Shown: positions 30,699-40,696 of the stretch, in pieces
How positions within the stretch are numbered: the first letter of the stretch is position 1
Layout of the letters: every line of letters starts with the position of its first letter
NCBI GenBank assembly: GCA_009829735.1
Contig: CM020619.1
Coordinates: forward strand, 24,701,554-24,765,553
DNA: 64,000 nucleotides
Direction: 5' to 3'
Source: Pyropia yezoensis
Lineage: Eukaryota > Rhodophyta > Bangiophyceae > Bangiales > Bangiaceae
Made by a program: the position numbers and the translations under genes
The notes under the pieces: model-generated
What the model was told of the DNA's origin: nothing
Database searches by the model: none
The model's input: only the letters and a program-made list of their open reading frames with translations

Positions 30699-31734
30699 AC
30701 GGTGGTCGCCCAACGCACAAAGGTCACCCTCAGCCAGAAGGCCCCCGATTTCCAGCTTGCCACAAAGCGTTATTCCAACGGAGCCATCACGGTCGCCCTC
30801 GGCATCCCTGTCACCCGTGTCTCCTGGTTTGCTGCCAAGGCGCGTCAGGACGGTATGGCCAAGCAGCCAGAGACGCGGGGACGCCCGGCTCTTCTGGGCC
30901 CCCGTGATGTGCGCGCTCTTGTGCGGCTGGCCAACGCCATCCGTTTTTTGTCGGCCGCCGCGCTGACTCGGGTGTTCAACCGTGGGTGCCCCGTGCCCGT
31001 CTCACGGTGGACGGTGCGGCGCGCCCTGCGCGGGCAGGGCTTCATGTCCGCCATCCCCGCGCGCAAGCCCTTCGTGTCAGACAAGAATCAAGCCAAGCGT
31101 CGGGCGTGGGCCCGCACCCACAAGCACTGGGGGGCCGAGTGGGAGGCGGTTCTCTGCACCGACGAGAGCAGTTTTGAAGTGCGCACCGTCAACAAGCGCG
31201 CTCGTGTCTGGCGGCGCGCCGGGGAGCGCTTTACCCCCGCCTGTCTCCAACCTACCTTCAAAAGCGGCCGGCAGTCCATCATGGCGTGGGGGGGCTTCTC
31301 GGCGCGTGGTCGCACCCCCCTGGTGCTCGTCAAGGGCTCCATAAATTCGACCCAGTATGAGGGGGTATTGGGCGACTCCATCTTCCACCACATTATGGTC
31401 TATTTCGGGGCGCCTGACGCCACCTGGCTGCAGGAGGACCTTGCCCCATGCCACGCATCCAAGTACGGCCGCGACGTCCAGGCCCAGCTCGGGTTCAAGT
31501 GCCTTCCCTGGGTAGGCCAGAGCCCAGGCCTCAACCCGATTGAGAATGCATTGGACGAGCTCAAGCGCCGTCTGGCGGCTCGGGAGGAGCAGCGCGAACA
31601 AGGAGGACCTCTATAAGGCCCTGTGTGAGGGGTGGGAGGCCATCCCAGTCGCCTTCTTTGCCCGTCCGGTGTATTCGATGAAGCGCCGCGTGCGGTGTGT
31701 GATTGCCGCCGAGGGGATGGGGACCAAATACTGA
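30699..31734 (+). pseudogene. Tc1-type transposase, lost start and frameshift
   Basis: Alignment by eye with the intact relative puts the ancestral start at 30699, where ACG replaces ATG. An upstream in-frame ATG at 30627 lies before the TATA box. The N-terminus has a helix-turn-helix (YSNGAITVALGIPVTRVSWF) and a GRP linker (ETRGRPALL). DDE residues are in LCTDESSF, WLQEDLAPCHAS and GLNPIENALDEL, with 34 residues between the second Asp and the Glu (DD34E). The frame breaks near 31590-31610 and resumes as KEDLYKALCEGWEAIP to the stop at 31734. A cut-and-paste DNA transposase, now probably inactive. Confidence 0.85.
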
Positions 31735-31799
31735 GCGGGGGATCCAATGGGGCAACGTTTTTCTTGGTGCACAATAAATCGACTGGAGGTTCGGATGAA

Positions 31800-31828
31800 A
31801 TCGGACAATGATTTCTGCATACCGACTG
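31800..31828 (+). repeat. right TIR of Tc1 copy 1
   Basis: Ends ...ataccgactg followed by TA. An AATAAA (31773-31778) just inside could serve as polyadenylation signal. Confidence 0.8.
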
Positions 31829-32292
31829 TACACAGTTCCGAAGACGACGACAGGGTGCAGCACTGCCGCGTGATCAGGCGGTCCGGTCTGGTCTGATTGG
31901 CCTCCGAGCCGACACGTGGTGGAACACGTGGACGTCTGATAATCATTATCGTTCCAGTTCTCTTGAACGTTATTCTTTTCTGATAATTTACTCGATAATT
32001 TTGACTCAATAATTATCGCCTCTCAACCCTGCTCCACACCCCCATACGGGCCGATTTTTTATTGTTCTTTTCTTTGAGGCTTGTTGAATGCCCCTACATG
32101 TCGCCTTCCCACCATTATGATGGTATGGCAAGACGCGCGGCGACGGTGCGTACCAGAAGATGTAAGAAAAAGTGTGTTCTGCCGTCATCTAGGACCATCC
32201 AACAACACTTGTCAAGCATTGTACAAGCCATTGGACGTGGCAGCATGTCGGTCGCAGGCCTCGGTTAGGCCTGTTCGGCCCGAACTAAGAGG
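31829..32292. other. intergenic with AT-rich island
   Basis: About 31935-32020 is strikingly AT-rich (tgataatcattatc, gataatttactcgataatt) compared with its surroundings. No gene recognised. Confidence 0.45.
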
Positions 32293-32328
32293 TACCCCGC
32301 CGCTCGTGGAGTCACGGGCTTGTTGCCA
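32293..32328 (-). repeat. B2 repeat of element B
   Basis: Identical over 36 bp to B1 (32822-32857), with core gctcgtggagtcacgggctt. Confidence 0.85.
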
Positions 32329-32598
32329 CGGACTGTCGAATTTATTCATGAGATACAAGTAGCCCCTATTGGGCTGTAGAGCAATGCAAATGTGAGGCAG
32401 GTCGCCTCGGTGCGCCCGGCCTTGCGGCCGGCGCGCACCGTCAAAGTCAAAGACAGGGAGAAAAGGAGGCTGGCACGGCAGACTCCACGCGGCCAAGCAA
32501 TGGCCGCGGCGGAGCGGGAGAACCAAGCGGAGCATACAGACAGGTGAGACCCCGCGGCAGTGGGGGAGAATACCGGTGGCAGGAGGGGAGGAAGGAGG

Positions 32599-32821
32599 CA
32601 AGCGCGAGACAGGGAAGTGCTTGCCGCTCCTGTGGGGCGGACCGGGGCGCCACGGCCGCGGCCTAAAAGGCAGGGGCCGCGGGGGGCGGTGCGTACGCGC
32701 CGCCGCCGCCGCCGCCGCCGGCAAGATTTCAAAATCTGCCGACGGCCGTCCATGCCCCACAGAAGCACCTCCCCCTCGGTCGCGGGGTACCCCCTGGCTC
32801 CGCTCCGCTCCAACCGGATCA
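32599..32821 (-). repeat. A2 repeat of element B
   Basis: 223 bp matching A1 (37109-37331) with one difference (agaagcacc versus agtagcacc). It abuts B1. Confidence 0.85.
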
Positions 32822-32857
32822 TACCCCGCCGCTCGTGGAGTCACGGGCTTGTTGCCA
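32822..32857 (-). repeat. B1 repeat of element B
   Basis: Begins taccccgccgctcg and lies between the recombinase stop and A2. An exact copy is B2. Confidence 0.85.
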
Positions 32858-32918
32858 ACTCAATCGGAGAGGCGACGCCACCCAGAGGAGGGTGGTGGCC
32901 GACGGCGCCCGCCGCCGG

Positions 32919-33995
32919 TCAGCGCCACACCCGCAGGTAGCGGTCGTACAGCTCCCGGGCAGCGTCGCCTGTGTCGACGAGTGCGTCTACGTACGAGGCG
33001 GAGACGACGTCCGTCGACTTGTCCTTCATGCCCATCAGCTGGGCGCACGCGTCCAGCTCCCCCCCAATCGAGCGGTAGCTCGTCGCCGCGCAGGCGCGGA
33101 GGGAGTGGCCGGCGTACATCCCGCCGTCGGGCGGGTGGACGTCCAAGAGGTAGATGGCCTCCCTCATCCACACGGTCGCCACTTCCGTCGGCAGGGGCCG
33201 CAGGTCGCCGACGGGGGAGAAGCAGGGTTGGTCGCCGTCCGCCGTCGCCATGGCGATGGCCGACAGGTGCATGTGCACCAGCCGGAAGGGAGCGTCGTCG
33301 CCGCCGCCACTGCGCCTCGGCAGGTTGATGAGGATGCGCTCACGGTCCGTCCGCGCGCCGTGCTTGTAGTCCATTATCTGCACCTTGATACTGTCACCCG
33401 TGAGGGAGACGTCCTTGCGGAGGAGGTTAGCCCCTCCGCCCGGGCGCGAGAAGGTCAGGCCCGTCATGACGAGCCCCGCCAGCCGTCGGCGGAGGCCGGC
33501 GTCAGCCGTGGTCAAACCCAGGTTGGCAAACCGCAGCAGCGCCGCTGCGGGAAGCGGAACGCGCTTGACGCGCAGGCCGCCAGAGATGTTGGCGTAGGCT
33601 CGGGCGTAGCCATGCCGCAGCGCCACGAGCAGGGGACCGACCGCAGGCCGCTCCATCTGCATCAACGCGTGCACTGCGTTGATCGGGGTGAGGTAGCCCT
33701 GCAGCGTCGCCGGCGCGACCGTGCCGCGCTCGAAGATGAACCCGAGGTAGCACGCGACGGTCTCAGTCGTGGCTGGCAGGTAAGTGTACCCACTAGCCTG
33801 GCAAAAGAACACAAACGCCACCCACTTATTGGCGTAGTTTCCCTTGGTCGACTCCGCCAGCGCGAGGCTCAACAGCTGCGCGGAAGTCTCACCGCCGGCG
33901 CCGGCGCCAAAACGGTGGTCGCCGAGGACGACGCAGGACCGCGTCCATGCCGCCGACCCGGCCGTCGCCCCCCGTCCGTGAACCGGAGCGCGCAT
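32919..33995 (-). CDS. tyrosine recombinase of element B
   Basis: 358 residues from the ATG at 33995. The frame is open further upstream, but that part is a shadow of RNase H. The core-binding domain reads ESTKGNYANKWVAFVFFCQA and PATLQGYLTPINAVHALM. The catalytic half has RPGGGANLLRKDV with the first Arg, box II GHSLRACAATSY (HxxR intact) and nucleophile Tyr in VVSASYVDALVD. Its start overlaps the end of pol by 127 bases, as in element A. The enzyme recombines the circular element DNA into target sites, so no DDE integrase is needed. The frame is complete and may be functional. Confidence 0.85.
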   Translation of the reverse strand: MRAPVHGRGATAGSAAWTRSCVVLGDHRFGAGAGGETSAQLLSLALAESTKGNYANKWVAFVFFCQASGYTYLPATTETVACYLGFIFERGTVAPATLQGYLTPINAVHALMQMERPAVGPLLVALRHGYARAYANISGGLRVKRVPLPAAALLRFANLGLTTADAGLRRRLAGLVMTGLTFSRPGGGANLLRKDVSLTGDSIKVQIMDYKHGARTDRERILINLPRRSGGGDDAPFRLVHMHLSAIAMATADGDQPCFSPVGDLRPLPTEVATVWMREAIYLLDVHPPDGGMYAGHSLRACAATSYRSIGGELDACAQLMGMKDKSTDVVSASYVDALVDTGDAARELYDRYLRVWR

Positions 33996-36035
33996 ACTGT
34001 CCAATGCGGCCGACGCCGCGGCGCGGCCGCCGCCCCGTGCCGGAAGACGCCGGCCGCGCGGGGAAGGTAGAGCACCTCGTCGGCCTGCTGGAGGGCGGGC
34101 CTCCACCACGGCTGCGCCCTCCACACGGGGACGATGACGGTCGCCGTCGCCCGCTGCGCGGCGATGAGGCGCAGCACCAGCGGGACGAGGGAGAACGGCG
34201 GGTTGGCCCAGTTGTTGTCGCCCGACCACGACCGGGAGAGGGCGTCCACCGCCTCGGTGGACGGGTCGCGGCGACGGGAGTTGTAGCGCGCCAAGTGCGA
34301 CGTCGTCGCCGACGCAAAGGGGTCCACCGTGTGGGGCCCGTACGCGGCGTCCAGGGACAGGAAGAAGCGCCGCCCCGAGCACCAGTCCGTGCGGTCCTCG
34401 TCGCGGCTCAACGCGTCGGCCCAGGCGTTCTCCGCCGTCGGGATCCATTGCCCGTCCAGGGCGACCGACAGGCGGCGCGCCACGGCGTGCAGCCTCCGCA
34501 GCTCCCGGACAAGCGCCGGGGAGCGGGAAGACAGCGCAGCAATAACCGCTAGCGCTACCTGTGAGTCCACGAACAGGCGGACCACTGCGCCCACCCGCAG
34601 CTTGTCCTCAAAGCTCAACAGCGACAGCGTCACCGCCAAGATCTCCTTGGCGTTGATGTGCTTGGTGGCGTCCCCCGGGCCAAAGAAGCCGCGGGCCTCG
34701 TACTTGACGCCGTCGACCGTCAGCCCGCCGCCCCACCCGGCGCTAGAGGCGTCGGTGTAGAGCGTGGCAGAGGTGGGGGGGTGCCATAGCAGGCGGCCAC
34801 ATTCCTGACCCGGTCGCAGCCCGGCCCAGAATCGCAGGTCCCGGATCGACTGGTGCGACAATCGACGATCGTCGCGATTCCGACGATCGCTCCGATCGTC
34901 GGATCGATCGTACATTTCAAATGTGAAAATGTGGGTCGATCGTCCGCGAGTTCGGGCCGATCGTCGCCGACTGCGTCACCGGATCGAAGGTCGTCGTACA
35001 GGGATCGGGTGTGCAGCCGCGCCGCCGGGATCGCCAGCTTGGTCGACACCGCCAGCCCCGCCATCCGCTGCAACGCCTTCACCCGCACGTACCGCCGGTT
35101 CTTGCCGGCCGAGGATAGCAGCGCCATGGCGGTGCCGCTCACCTTGGCGACTCGCTCCGGTGGAAGCGTCAGCCTGTTGCCCGCCGTATCGATGGTGAAG
35201 CCAAGCAGCGCCAGTTGCTGCGTCCCTTCGCGGTCGCCCTTGTCGGGGTGCAGCTGTAGGCCGAGCTTGGCGTATAGCCGCTGCACCAGCCGGAAGCCGG
35301 CGGCTGCGCCCGCCTTGCTGGTTGGTCTTGGGCCGGGGGCAGCAGCACCATGGTCGTCAACATAGCCAATGAGGTCGAAGCCCACCGCGCGCAGGTGCGC
35401 GAGCACTGAGCGCATCACCTTTGTCCACGCCCACGGGGCGATGGACAGTCCAAAAGGCATGGTGATGGCCTCGTAGACCTCACCATCAATGGTGAAGCTG
35501 AGGTAGGTCCGATCGTCGGGGTGGATGTAAACGTGATGAAAGGCGTCCTTTATATCCCAAGAGATAAGATGGTCGTACAGCTGGAGGGAAGCTATAAACT
35601 CGGGCAGTGCCTCGTACTTAAACGGCTTGTCCTCCAGCAGCTCGTTCACGTCCCTGAGATCGATCACCAACCTGGGCTTGGGGCGGACGTGGGAGACGAA
35701 GGCTGGGGACACGCAACGCGCCGCCGCGCGCTCCGCTCCGCTCAGCTTCCGCACAAAGCCCGCCGTCTGCCACCGCATCAGCTCCTCAGCCACAAAGGTA
35801 CGGTCCCCCCCCGGCACCGGATACGCTCTCGCTCGCGTACGCGGTCGCCGGTGGGGGTCCGCCCAAGGTAGCTTCAGGCCGAAGCGGAGGAGGCGGAGAA
35901 CCCAGCGTGGCGCGCCAATCTTGCGCCATGCGTCTTCCGCCTCCCGCGCCCACGCCGCCGGCGGCTTCTTCGGCGGCCGCGTGGTGAGGGGGGGGCGGTG
36001 AGGTCCCCCCGGCGCCTGGGCCCCCGGCGAGGGGG
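33869..36035 (-). pseudogene. RT/RNase H polyprotein of element B, frame broken
   Basis: RT lies in the frame ending at 34720: FVSHVRPKPRLVIDLRDVNE, ISWDIKDAFHHVYI, ITMPFGLSIAPWAWTK and catalytic LIGYVDDHG. There is no ATG near its start, and the frame overlaps gag, so frameshift expression is likely. RNase H and tail lie in another frame ending at 33869: TLYTDASSAGWGGG, KHINAKEILAV, RLFVDSQVAL, NAWADALSRD, then NWANPPFSLVPLVL and VIVPVWRAQPWW. The switch falls in a GATCG-rich stretch (about 34860-34985) that looks inserted between the RT thumb (TRSLYDDLR) and IRDLRFWAGLRPG. One or more indels are needed to rejoin the frames. Confidence 0.8.
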
Positions 36036-37045
36036 CTAGTTGCCGCCGGCGGCGGCGGCGGCGGCAGCGGATTTCCCCCGCCGGCCGCGCCGGGACTTCT
36101 TCTGGGCGGCGGAGAGGGACTTGACGATGTCCTTGTTCCGGTCCGCGCGGACTTCCTTGTACACGTTGCCGAGCGCCTTGGAGGCATGGTCGTCGGCGCT
36201 GCCGAGGATGCGCGACTGGATCTCCGCCGCGATGTCCTCGTCGTCGTAGTTGAGCACGTCGTAGCGGCACGCGCAGAGCTCCGCGATCTGGTGCAGGTAC
36301 ACGCGCGACCGCTGGAGCATCTGCTGCAGCTCGGTGACGTCGGACACGCCGTCGGTGCCGCAGAACGACTGGATGTCGTTGTGCATCTTGGAGCTCCACG
36401 CGCCGACGATGGAGAGATGGCCGGCCTCGGCAGCAGCGGCGCTGCGCTGCTCCCGCCGCGTGACCGGCCAGTCGGCCGAGTACCGCCACGTCTCGAGCCG
36501 GAAGGGGGCGGGGAAGTCTGTGCGAGCGCAGCCCGGAAGGAGGAAGAAGTCGAGGGGCTTGGTGAGGGTCGCCACGCGACCGGCCTTCTCGTCGGAGAAG
36601 AGGTCGTCCTTGACGGCCGTGTCGTGCTCCTTGTCCTTGGCCTGCTGCTGCTTGATGACCTCGGCGACGGTGACTGCGATGACGTCGGCGAGGCCGGCGG
36701 CGGGGAGCCCAAAGTCGGCGCCGGCCGCGCCTGCTGTAGCTGCTGCAGCGGGGGCGGGGGCGAGCGGAGCGGGGGGGACGGGGGGTACGAGCGGGGGAGG
36801 GTCCCGCTCGGCTTCCCGATCGGCCTCAACGGCCGCGAGGCGAGTAGAGACGGCGTCGAGGGTCTGCTGAATGCGGAGCAGCGCCCCTCGATGCCCCGTG
36901 CCGGGGGGGGGTCTGGGACCCCGCCGGCGCCGTCAGCAGCGGGCACGACACCGCCGCCGCCACCGGCGGCGGCAGCCGTGGCGGCGGCGGCTGCGGCGGT
37001 CGCCCGCGTGGCAGCTCGGTCTGCATCTGAGAAGGGGGGGGGCAT
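36036..37045 (-). pseudogene. gag-like protein of element B, frame break in poly-C
   Basis: The ATG at 37045 (MPPPFSDADRAATRA) starts an Ala/Gly-rich N-terminus that runs into nine C (36903-36911). One extra C or a -1 slip gives the continuous remainder: a helical coiled-coil-like part (LLRIQQTLDAVSTRLAAVEA), IAVTVAEVIKQQQAKDKEHD, a globular core (KPLDFFLLPGCARTDFPAPF, LQQMLQRSRVYLHQIAELCA) and a basic tail (AQKKSRRGRRGKS). There is no zinc knuckle. The gag role is inferred from position and from the parallel arrangement in element A. Confidence 0.65.
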
Positions 37046-37108
37046 GACGACAATCCAGAGCGTAACCGCAGGGCGACGCCCCGGGAACCTTCCCAGGCTC
37101 GCGCAACT

Positions 37109-37331
37109 CAAGCGCGAGACAGGGAAGTGCTTGCCGCTCCTGTGGGGCGGACCGGGGCGCCACGGCCGCGGCCTAAAAGGCAGGGGCCGCGGGGGGCGGT
37201 GCGTACGCGCCGCCGCCGCCGCCGCCGCCGGCAAGATTTCAAAATCTGCCGACGGCCGTCCATGCCCCACAGTAGCACCTCCCCCTCGGTCGCGGGGTAC
37301 CCCCTGGCTCCGCTCCGCTCCAACCGGATCA
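37109..37331 (-). repeat. A1 terminal repeat of element B
   Basis: The 5' end of the element on the minus strand, 222 of 223 positions identical to A2. Confidence 0.85.
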
Positions 37332-40300
37332 AAGTACCGCTGGAAAAAAGGTGGCCCGGCTGACATGTGATCAGGTGTTGTAGGGACTGCAGAAGGAGTC
37401 GGCGAGAGCTTTACAGAAGCAACTGTATGAAACATTACGGCGAATCAAACACACACTACACAGGTGAGTGGTCGCGGCTGCACGAGGCCGATTCTATCGT
37501 GTGGGGGAACGCGTCTCTGAAAAGTCCTTCGCAGCGCTGTCGTCTTGGAGACGGGTGCATCTGGTGAAAAAAGTTCTGGGCACTTAATCAATCTGTACTG
37601 CCTATCCATCTGCTAGAGGCGCGTTAGCTTAACAAGCCGCACTTTGTCGTGTGTGCCCGCCGCTGGCGGTTGGCGGCAGGGCTGTCTGGCGCAGCGGTGC
37701 GGGTGAGGGGGGCCGTCGGGTGGGGGGGGGGGGGGGGGAAAAGACAGGCGACGGGGGCGGTGCAGCGTCGCCCCCCACTGCCGCCGCCGCCGCCGTCTGT
37801 GCAGGGGCGCCGCATCGGCAGGAGGGATGAGTGCGGGGGGGGGGAGGGCGTGTGCGGCTGCAGAGAGTGGCTCTGGTGATGGTGGCCGAGGGGGTGGCTG
37901 TGGGAGCTGCGGCGGCGGCGGTGGCGGCAGCGGAGGCAGAGGCGGAGGCGGCGGCGGCGGCGGAGGCGGCCGCGGCGTTGGCAGCGGCGGCGGCGGTGCT
38001 GGCGGTAACGCCTATGGTAGCTCCCGTGGCGCCGCGTCGACGCTGTCGGTAGCTGCGGCGGGAGTGGCGGCGGCGGCCGCGGGCGGGCGGGGGCGGCGCA
38101 ACGGATCATCCGCCCGGAGAGGGAGACGGGGGAATGGGGCGGGGCGGGCTCGTCCCAGAGGGGGGGCTGCCCTGCCGCCCCCGCTGCCCTGCCGCCCCCC
38201 CCCCCCCCCCACCCCGCCGTCGCGGTGCCGCCGTGGGGGTCGGCTGTCCCGGTTAAGGCGCACCGGCGGCGGCGGGGGATGGTGGTGGATGGTTATGCGG
38301 GTGGTGGGGCCGGGAGCGGGGGGGGCACGCGTGTTCGCCAACGCGCTCCCCGGCCAGAGCCCCGGCGCAGACCCAGGGGGCGGCACCACCGCCGCCGCCG
38401 CCCCCCCCGCCGCCCGCCGCCCTGCCGGCGCACGTGCGGCTGGCCGACGGCCATCCTGGCCCGTGGCGCTGCGCCTTCACCGGCCGTTGGGGCTCCCAGG
38501 GAGGGGGGGGGGGACCAGCCCCCGCCGCCATGGCGGCCACCGCCCCTCCCCTGCGCGGCGCGCCCGGCGGGTGCCGCCGCCGTGGCCGTCGAGGGTGTCG
38601 TCAGGCGCGCACGCGCCGCGCCGTGGCGGGGTGGGGTGGTGGGGCGGGGGCGTGGCGTTGGGGGAGGAGGAGGGAGTGGCGGGCGGGGTGCGCCGCGGCC
38701 GCCGCCGCCGTTTGGGGTGGCGAGGGGGGGTCCGGGGGGGCCTCCCGACAGCCAGGTGGGGTGGGTGGGGTGGGGTGGGGGTGGGTGGGCCCCTCCCCGA
38801 CTCCCCGCTCCTCCCCCGCCACGCTCCATGCTTCCCCCCCTCCCGGGGGAGGGGGGCGGGGGGGGGAGTGGTGCTGCCAGTCGACGCTTCGTCCCTGTGG
38901 CGTGGCCGTTGCCCTGGCCGCCACCCCTGACACCGCTACCGCAGCGCCGCACAGCCGCCTCCACCTCCGCTGCCGACCGCGGCGGCGGGACACGCGGCCG
39001 GTCGTGCCGCCCGCGCTGGCCGCCGCGGCGAGGCTGCCGGTCGATGAGTGGGTGGCGCTGACGGGCGTTTTCCTGTTGCGCGACCTTGTTCCTGCCGGTG
39101 GACGCGGTGGCGGTGGCGGTGGCGGTGGCGGCGGTGGTGACGGGGGTGGGGGCGGGGGTGGGAGTTGGGGTGGCGGTGGGGGTGGCGATGGGGGTGGTCT
39201 CATTATCGGGCTGGTCGGCGCTGCCCTGGTGGTGCCTCTCGGGGCACCCTCCCGGTTCCTGCCCCACATCGCTGCCGTCCTCAGTCCGCACGCGGGGTCC
39301 TCTATCCGCACGTGGGGCCACCGCTCCGTGGAGGACGTGCCTCCCTGCATGACGGCGACAGGGGCCACGGCGGTGGCGAGGACGCCAGCTGGCGGCGGCA
39401 CCACCCCACCGCACGCGGCTGCCGCCGCCCTCACGTCTACCCCGAGACTGGCAGCCCGCGCTTCTCTGCTGTTATGCATAGTGTATGTACAATACATAGG
39501 TGTCCGCAATGGACAGCACCGCCCACGCGTTGGTCGTGACAGGCGACGTCGCGGGCCTCGGAGGTGGCAGTGGCGGGGTCGACGGAACGGGGCGGTGGCG
39601 GTGACGAGGTCGACCGAACGGGACGGCAAAAGGAGATTCGACGGGCGGAGCGCGGCCGCCGCCAAACGGCGTGCCGACCGACCGGCGCTTGACAACGACG
39701 GTGTGGCGTGCGGTGTTGGCGTGGTATGGGCGTTGTGGCTTGCCATCGTGCTGGGCAGCGTACGTGAGGTGGTGCGTCGGCAGTCATCGCTGCTGCCCCC
39801 CCGCTGCTTCCGTTCCCTCCCCTCTCCTTCCGCCCCCCCTCCGCGGATTCTCCCCTCATCCCTCCCCGCCTTTCTATTGCCCACTCTGTCCCGCCCTCCC
39901 AACTTGTGTGACGCACGCGGAGGAGAACCAACACCGCCACGAGAACCCACCCCAGATGGTCGGTCCCTGGGGTGACGACGGCCGCGGCCAACCCAACCCT
40001 CACGCCCCCCACCCCCCCCCTCCAAATAGCGGTCGCGGCGGGGTGCCGCCTCTCCTCCAACCCAAACCGCCCACTCAGCACGCCCCGTCGCCAGACCTGC
40101 CACACTGCCCATCCCACAGTGGCACCAACGCGTCGAGGATGGCGTCTGCCTGCGGGCTGCCGCCGCTGCCCTCCCCTCCACCGCCGCCACCGCTGCCGCT
40201 GCCGCCACCCGACGAGGCCCCGTCAGGCAGCAGCACCGCCGCCGCACGTCAGGCACCGCCGCTGCTGCCGCCGGCAGCTGACACGGCGCGGGAGGGGAGG

Positions 40301-40696
40301 CGGAGCACCCAATCGCCGAGGCCGCCGCGCGCACCACGTCGGCCGGCTCAACGCTGACGCGGGGGCGGCCGTATTAGGCCTCCTCCACGGGCGCCAGGTA
40401 CGCGTCGGGGATGGAAGAGGCCAGCTTGGACGCCGTCAGCACCGTCGGGCACCCGGCCACCGCCGCGACGAGGACGTGCCGCAGCGCCTATCTGTACTTT
40501 TCCTTGATCATCCAGAACTGTTACCGCGCGATTTTCGAACAAGAAAGCAGCCCTCCTATTTCCACGGCCACTTTTCGGACAACGACCGCTCAAAAAGTGG
40601 ACCTCCTGAGCCCTGCGTAGGTGCGGCTAAACCCCTCGTGCCGGCTGGCCGCTTCATCCCTACCCCCCTCCCCGCCCACCCTCCTTCCTGAGCTGT
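37332..40696. other. gene-poor, GC-rich region
   Basis: No gene supported. Long frames on both strands (for example 38434-39975 and 38601-40337) are Gly/Arg/Pro shadows. It contains a GGTGGC/GGGGTG array (listed) and C and G runs. A 34-codon stretch at about 40379-40480 (minus) reads like a protein end (CPTVLTASKLASSIPDAYLA) but has a stop directly upstream, so it may be a relic. Confidence 0.4.
39098..39200. repeat. (GGTGGC)n and GGGGTG-rich array
   Basis: Hexanucleotide-like repeats on the plus strand, grading into irregular gggggtggg units. Confidence 0.65.

Larger units (their letters stand above)
30498..31828 (+). mobile_element. Tc1/mariner transposon, decayed copy
   Basis: 29-bp terminal inverted repeats (30498-30526 and 31800-31828) begin CAGTCGGTA and are flanked by TA on both sides (30496-30497 and 31829-31830), the Tc1/mariner target duplication. 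The arms share cagtcggta..c.gaaatcattg.ccgat with several mismatches. The 1331-bp element encloses one transposase frame with a lost start codon and a frameshift. It is a relative of the element at 59818-61159. Confidence 0.85.
32293..37331 (-). mobile_element. tyrosine-recombinase retrotransposon B (DIRS order, PAT/Ngaro-like repeats)
   Basis: A 5.0-kb minus-strand element related to element A: A1 (37331-37109), gag (37045-36036), RT/RNase H (to 33869), tyrosine recombinase (33995-32919), B1 (32857-32822), A2 (32821-32599), a 270-bp spacer, and B2 (32328-32293). A1 and A2 differ at one of 223 positions and B1 and B2 are identical over 36. Its repeats share no obvious sequence with those of element A, so this is a separate family. 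The pol frame is broken between RT and RNase H. Confidence 0.85.

Noticed and set aside
38434..40337. Long overlapping frames on both strands
   Set aside because: Gly/Arg/Pro-rich, no motif, and driven by GGTGGC arrays and C runs.
40348..40593. Short minus-strand frames with a plausible protein end
   Set aside because: A stop lies immediately upstream of the sensible stretch, and no start or family is found. At most a relic.
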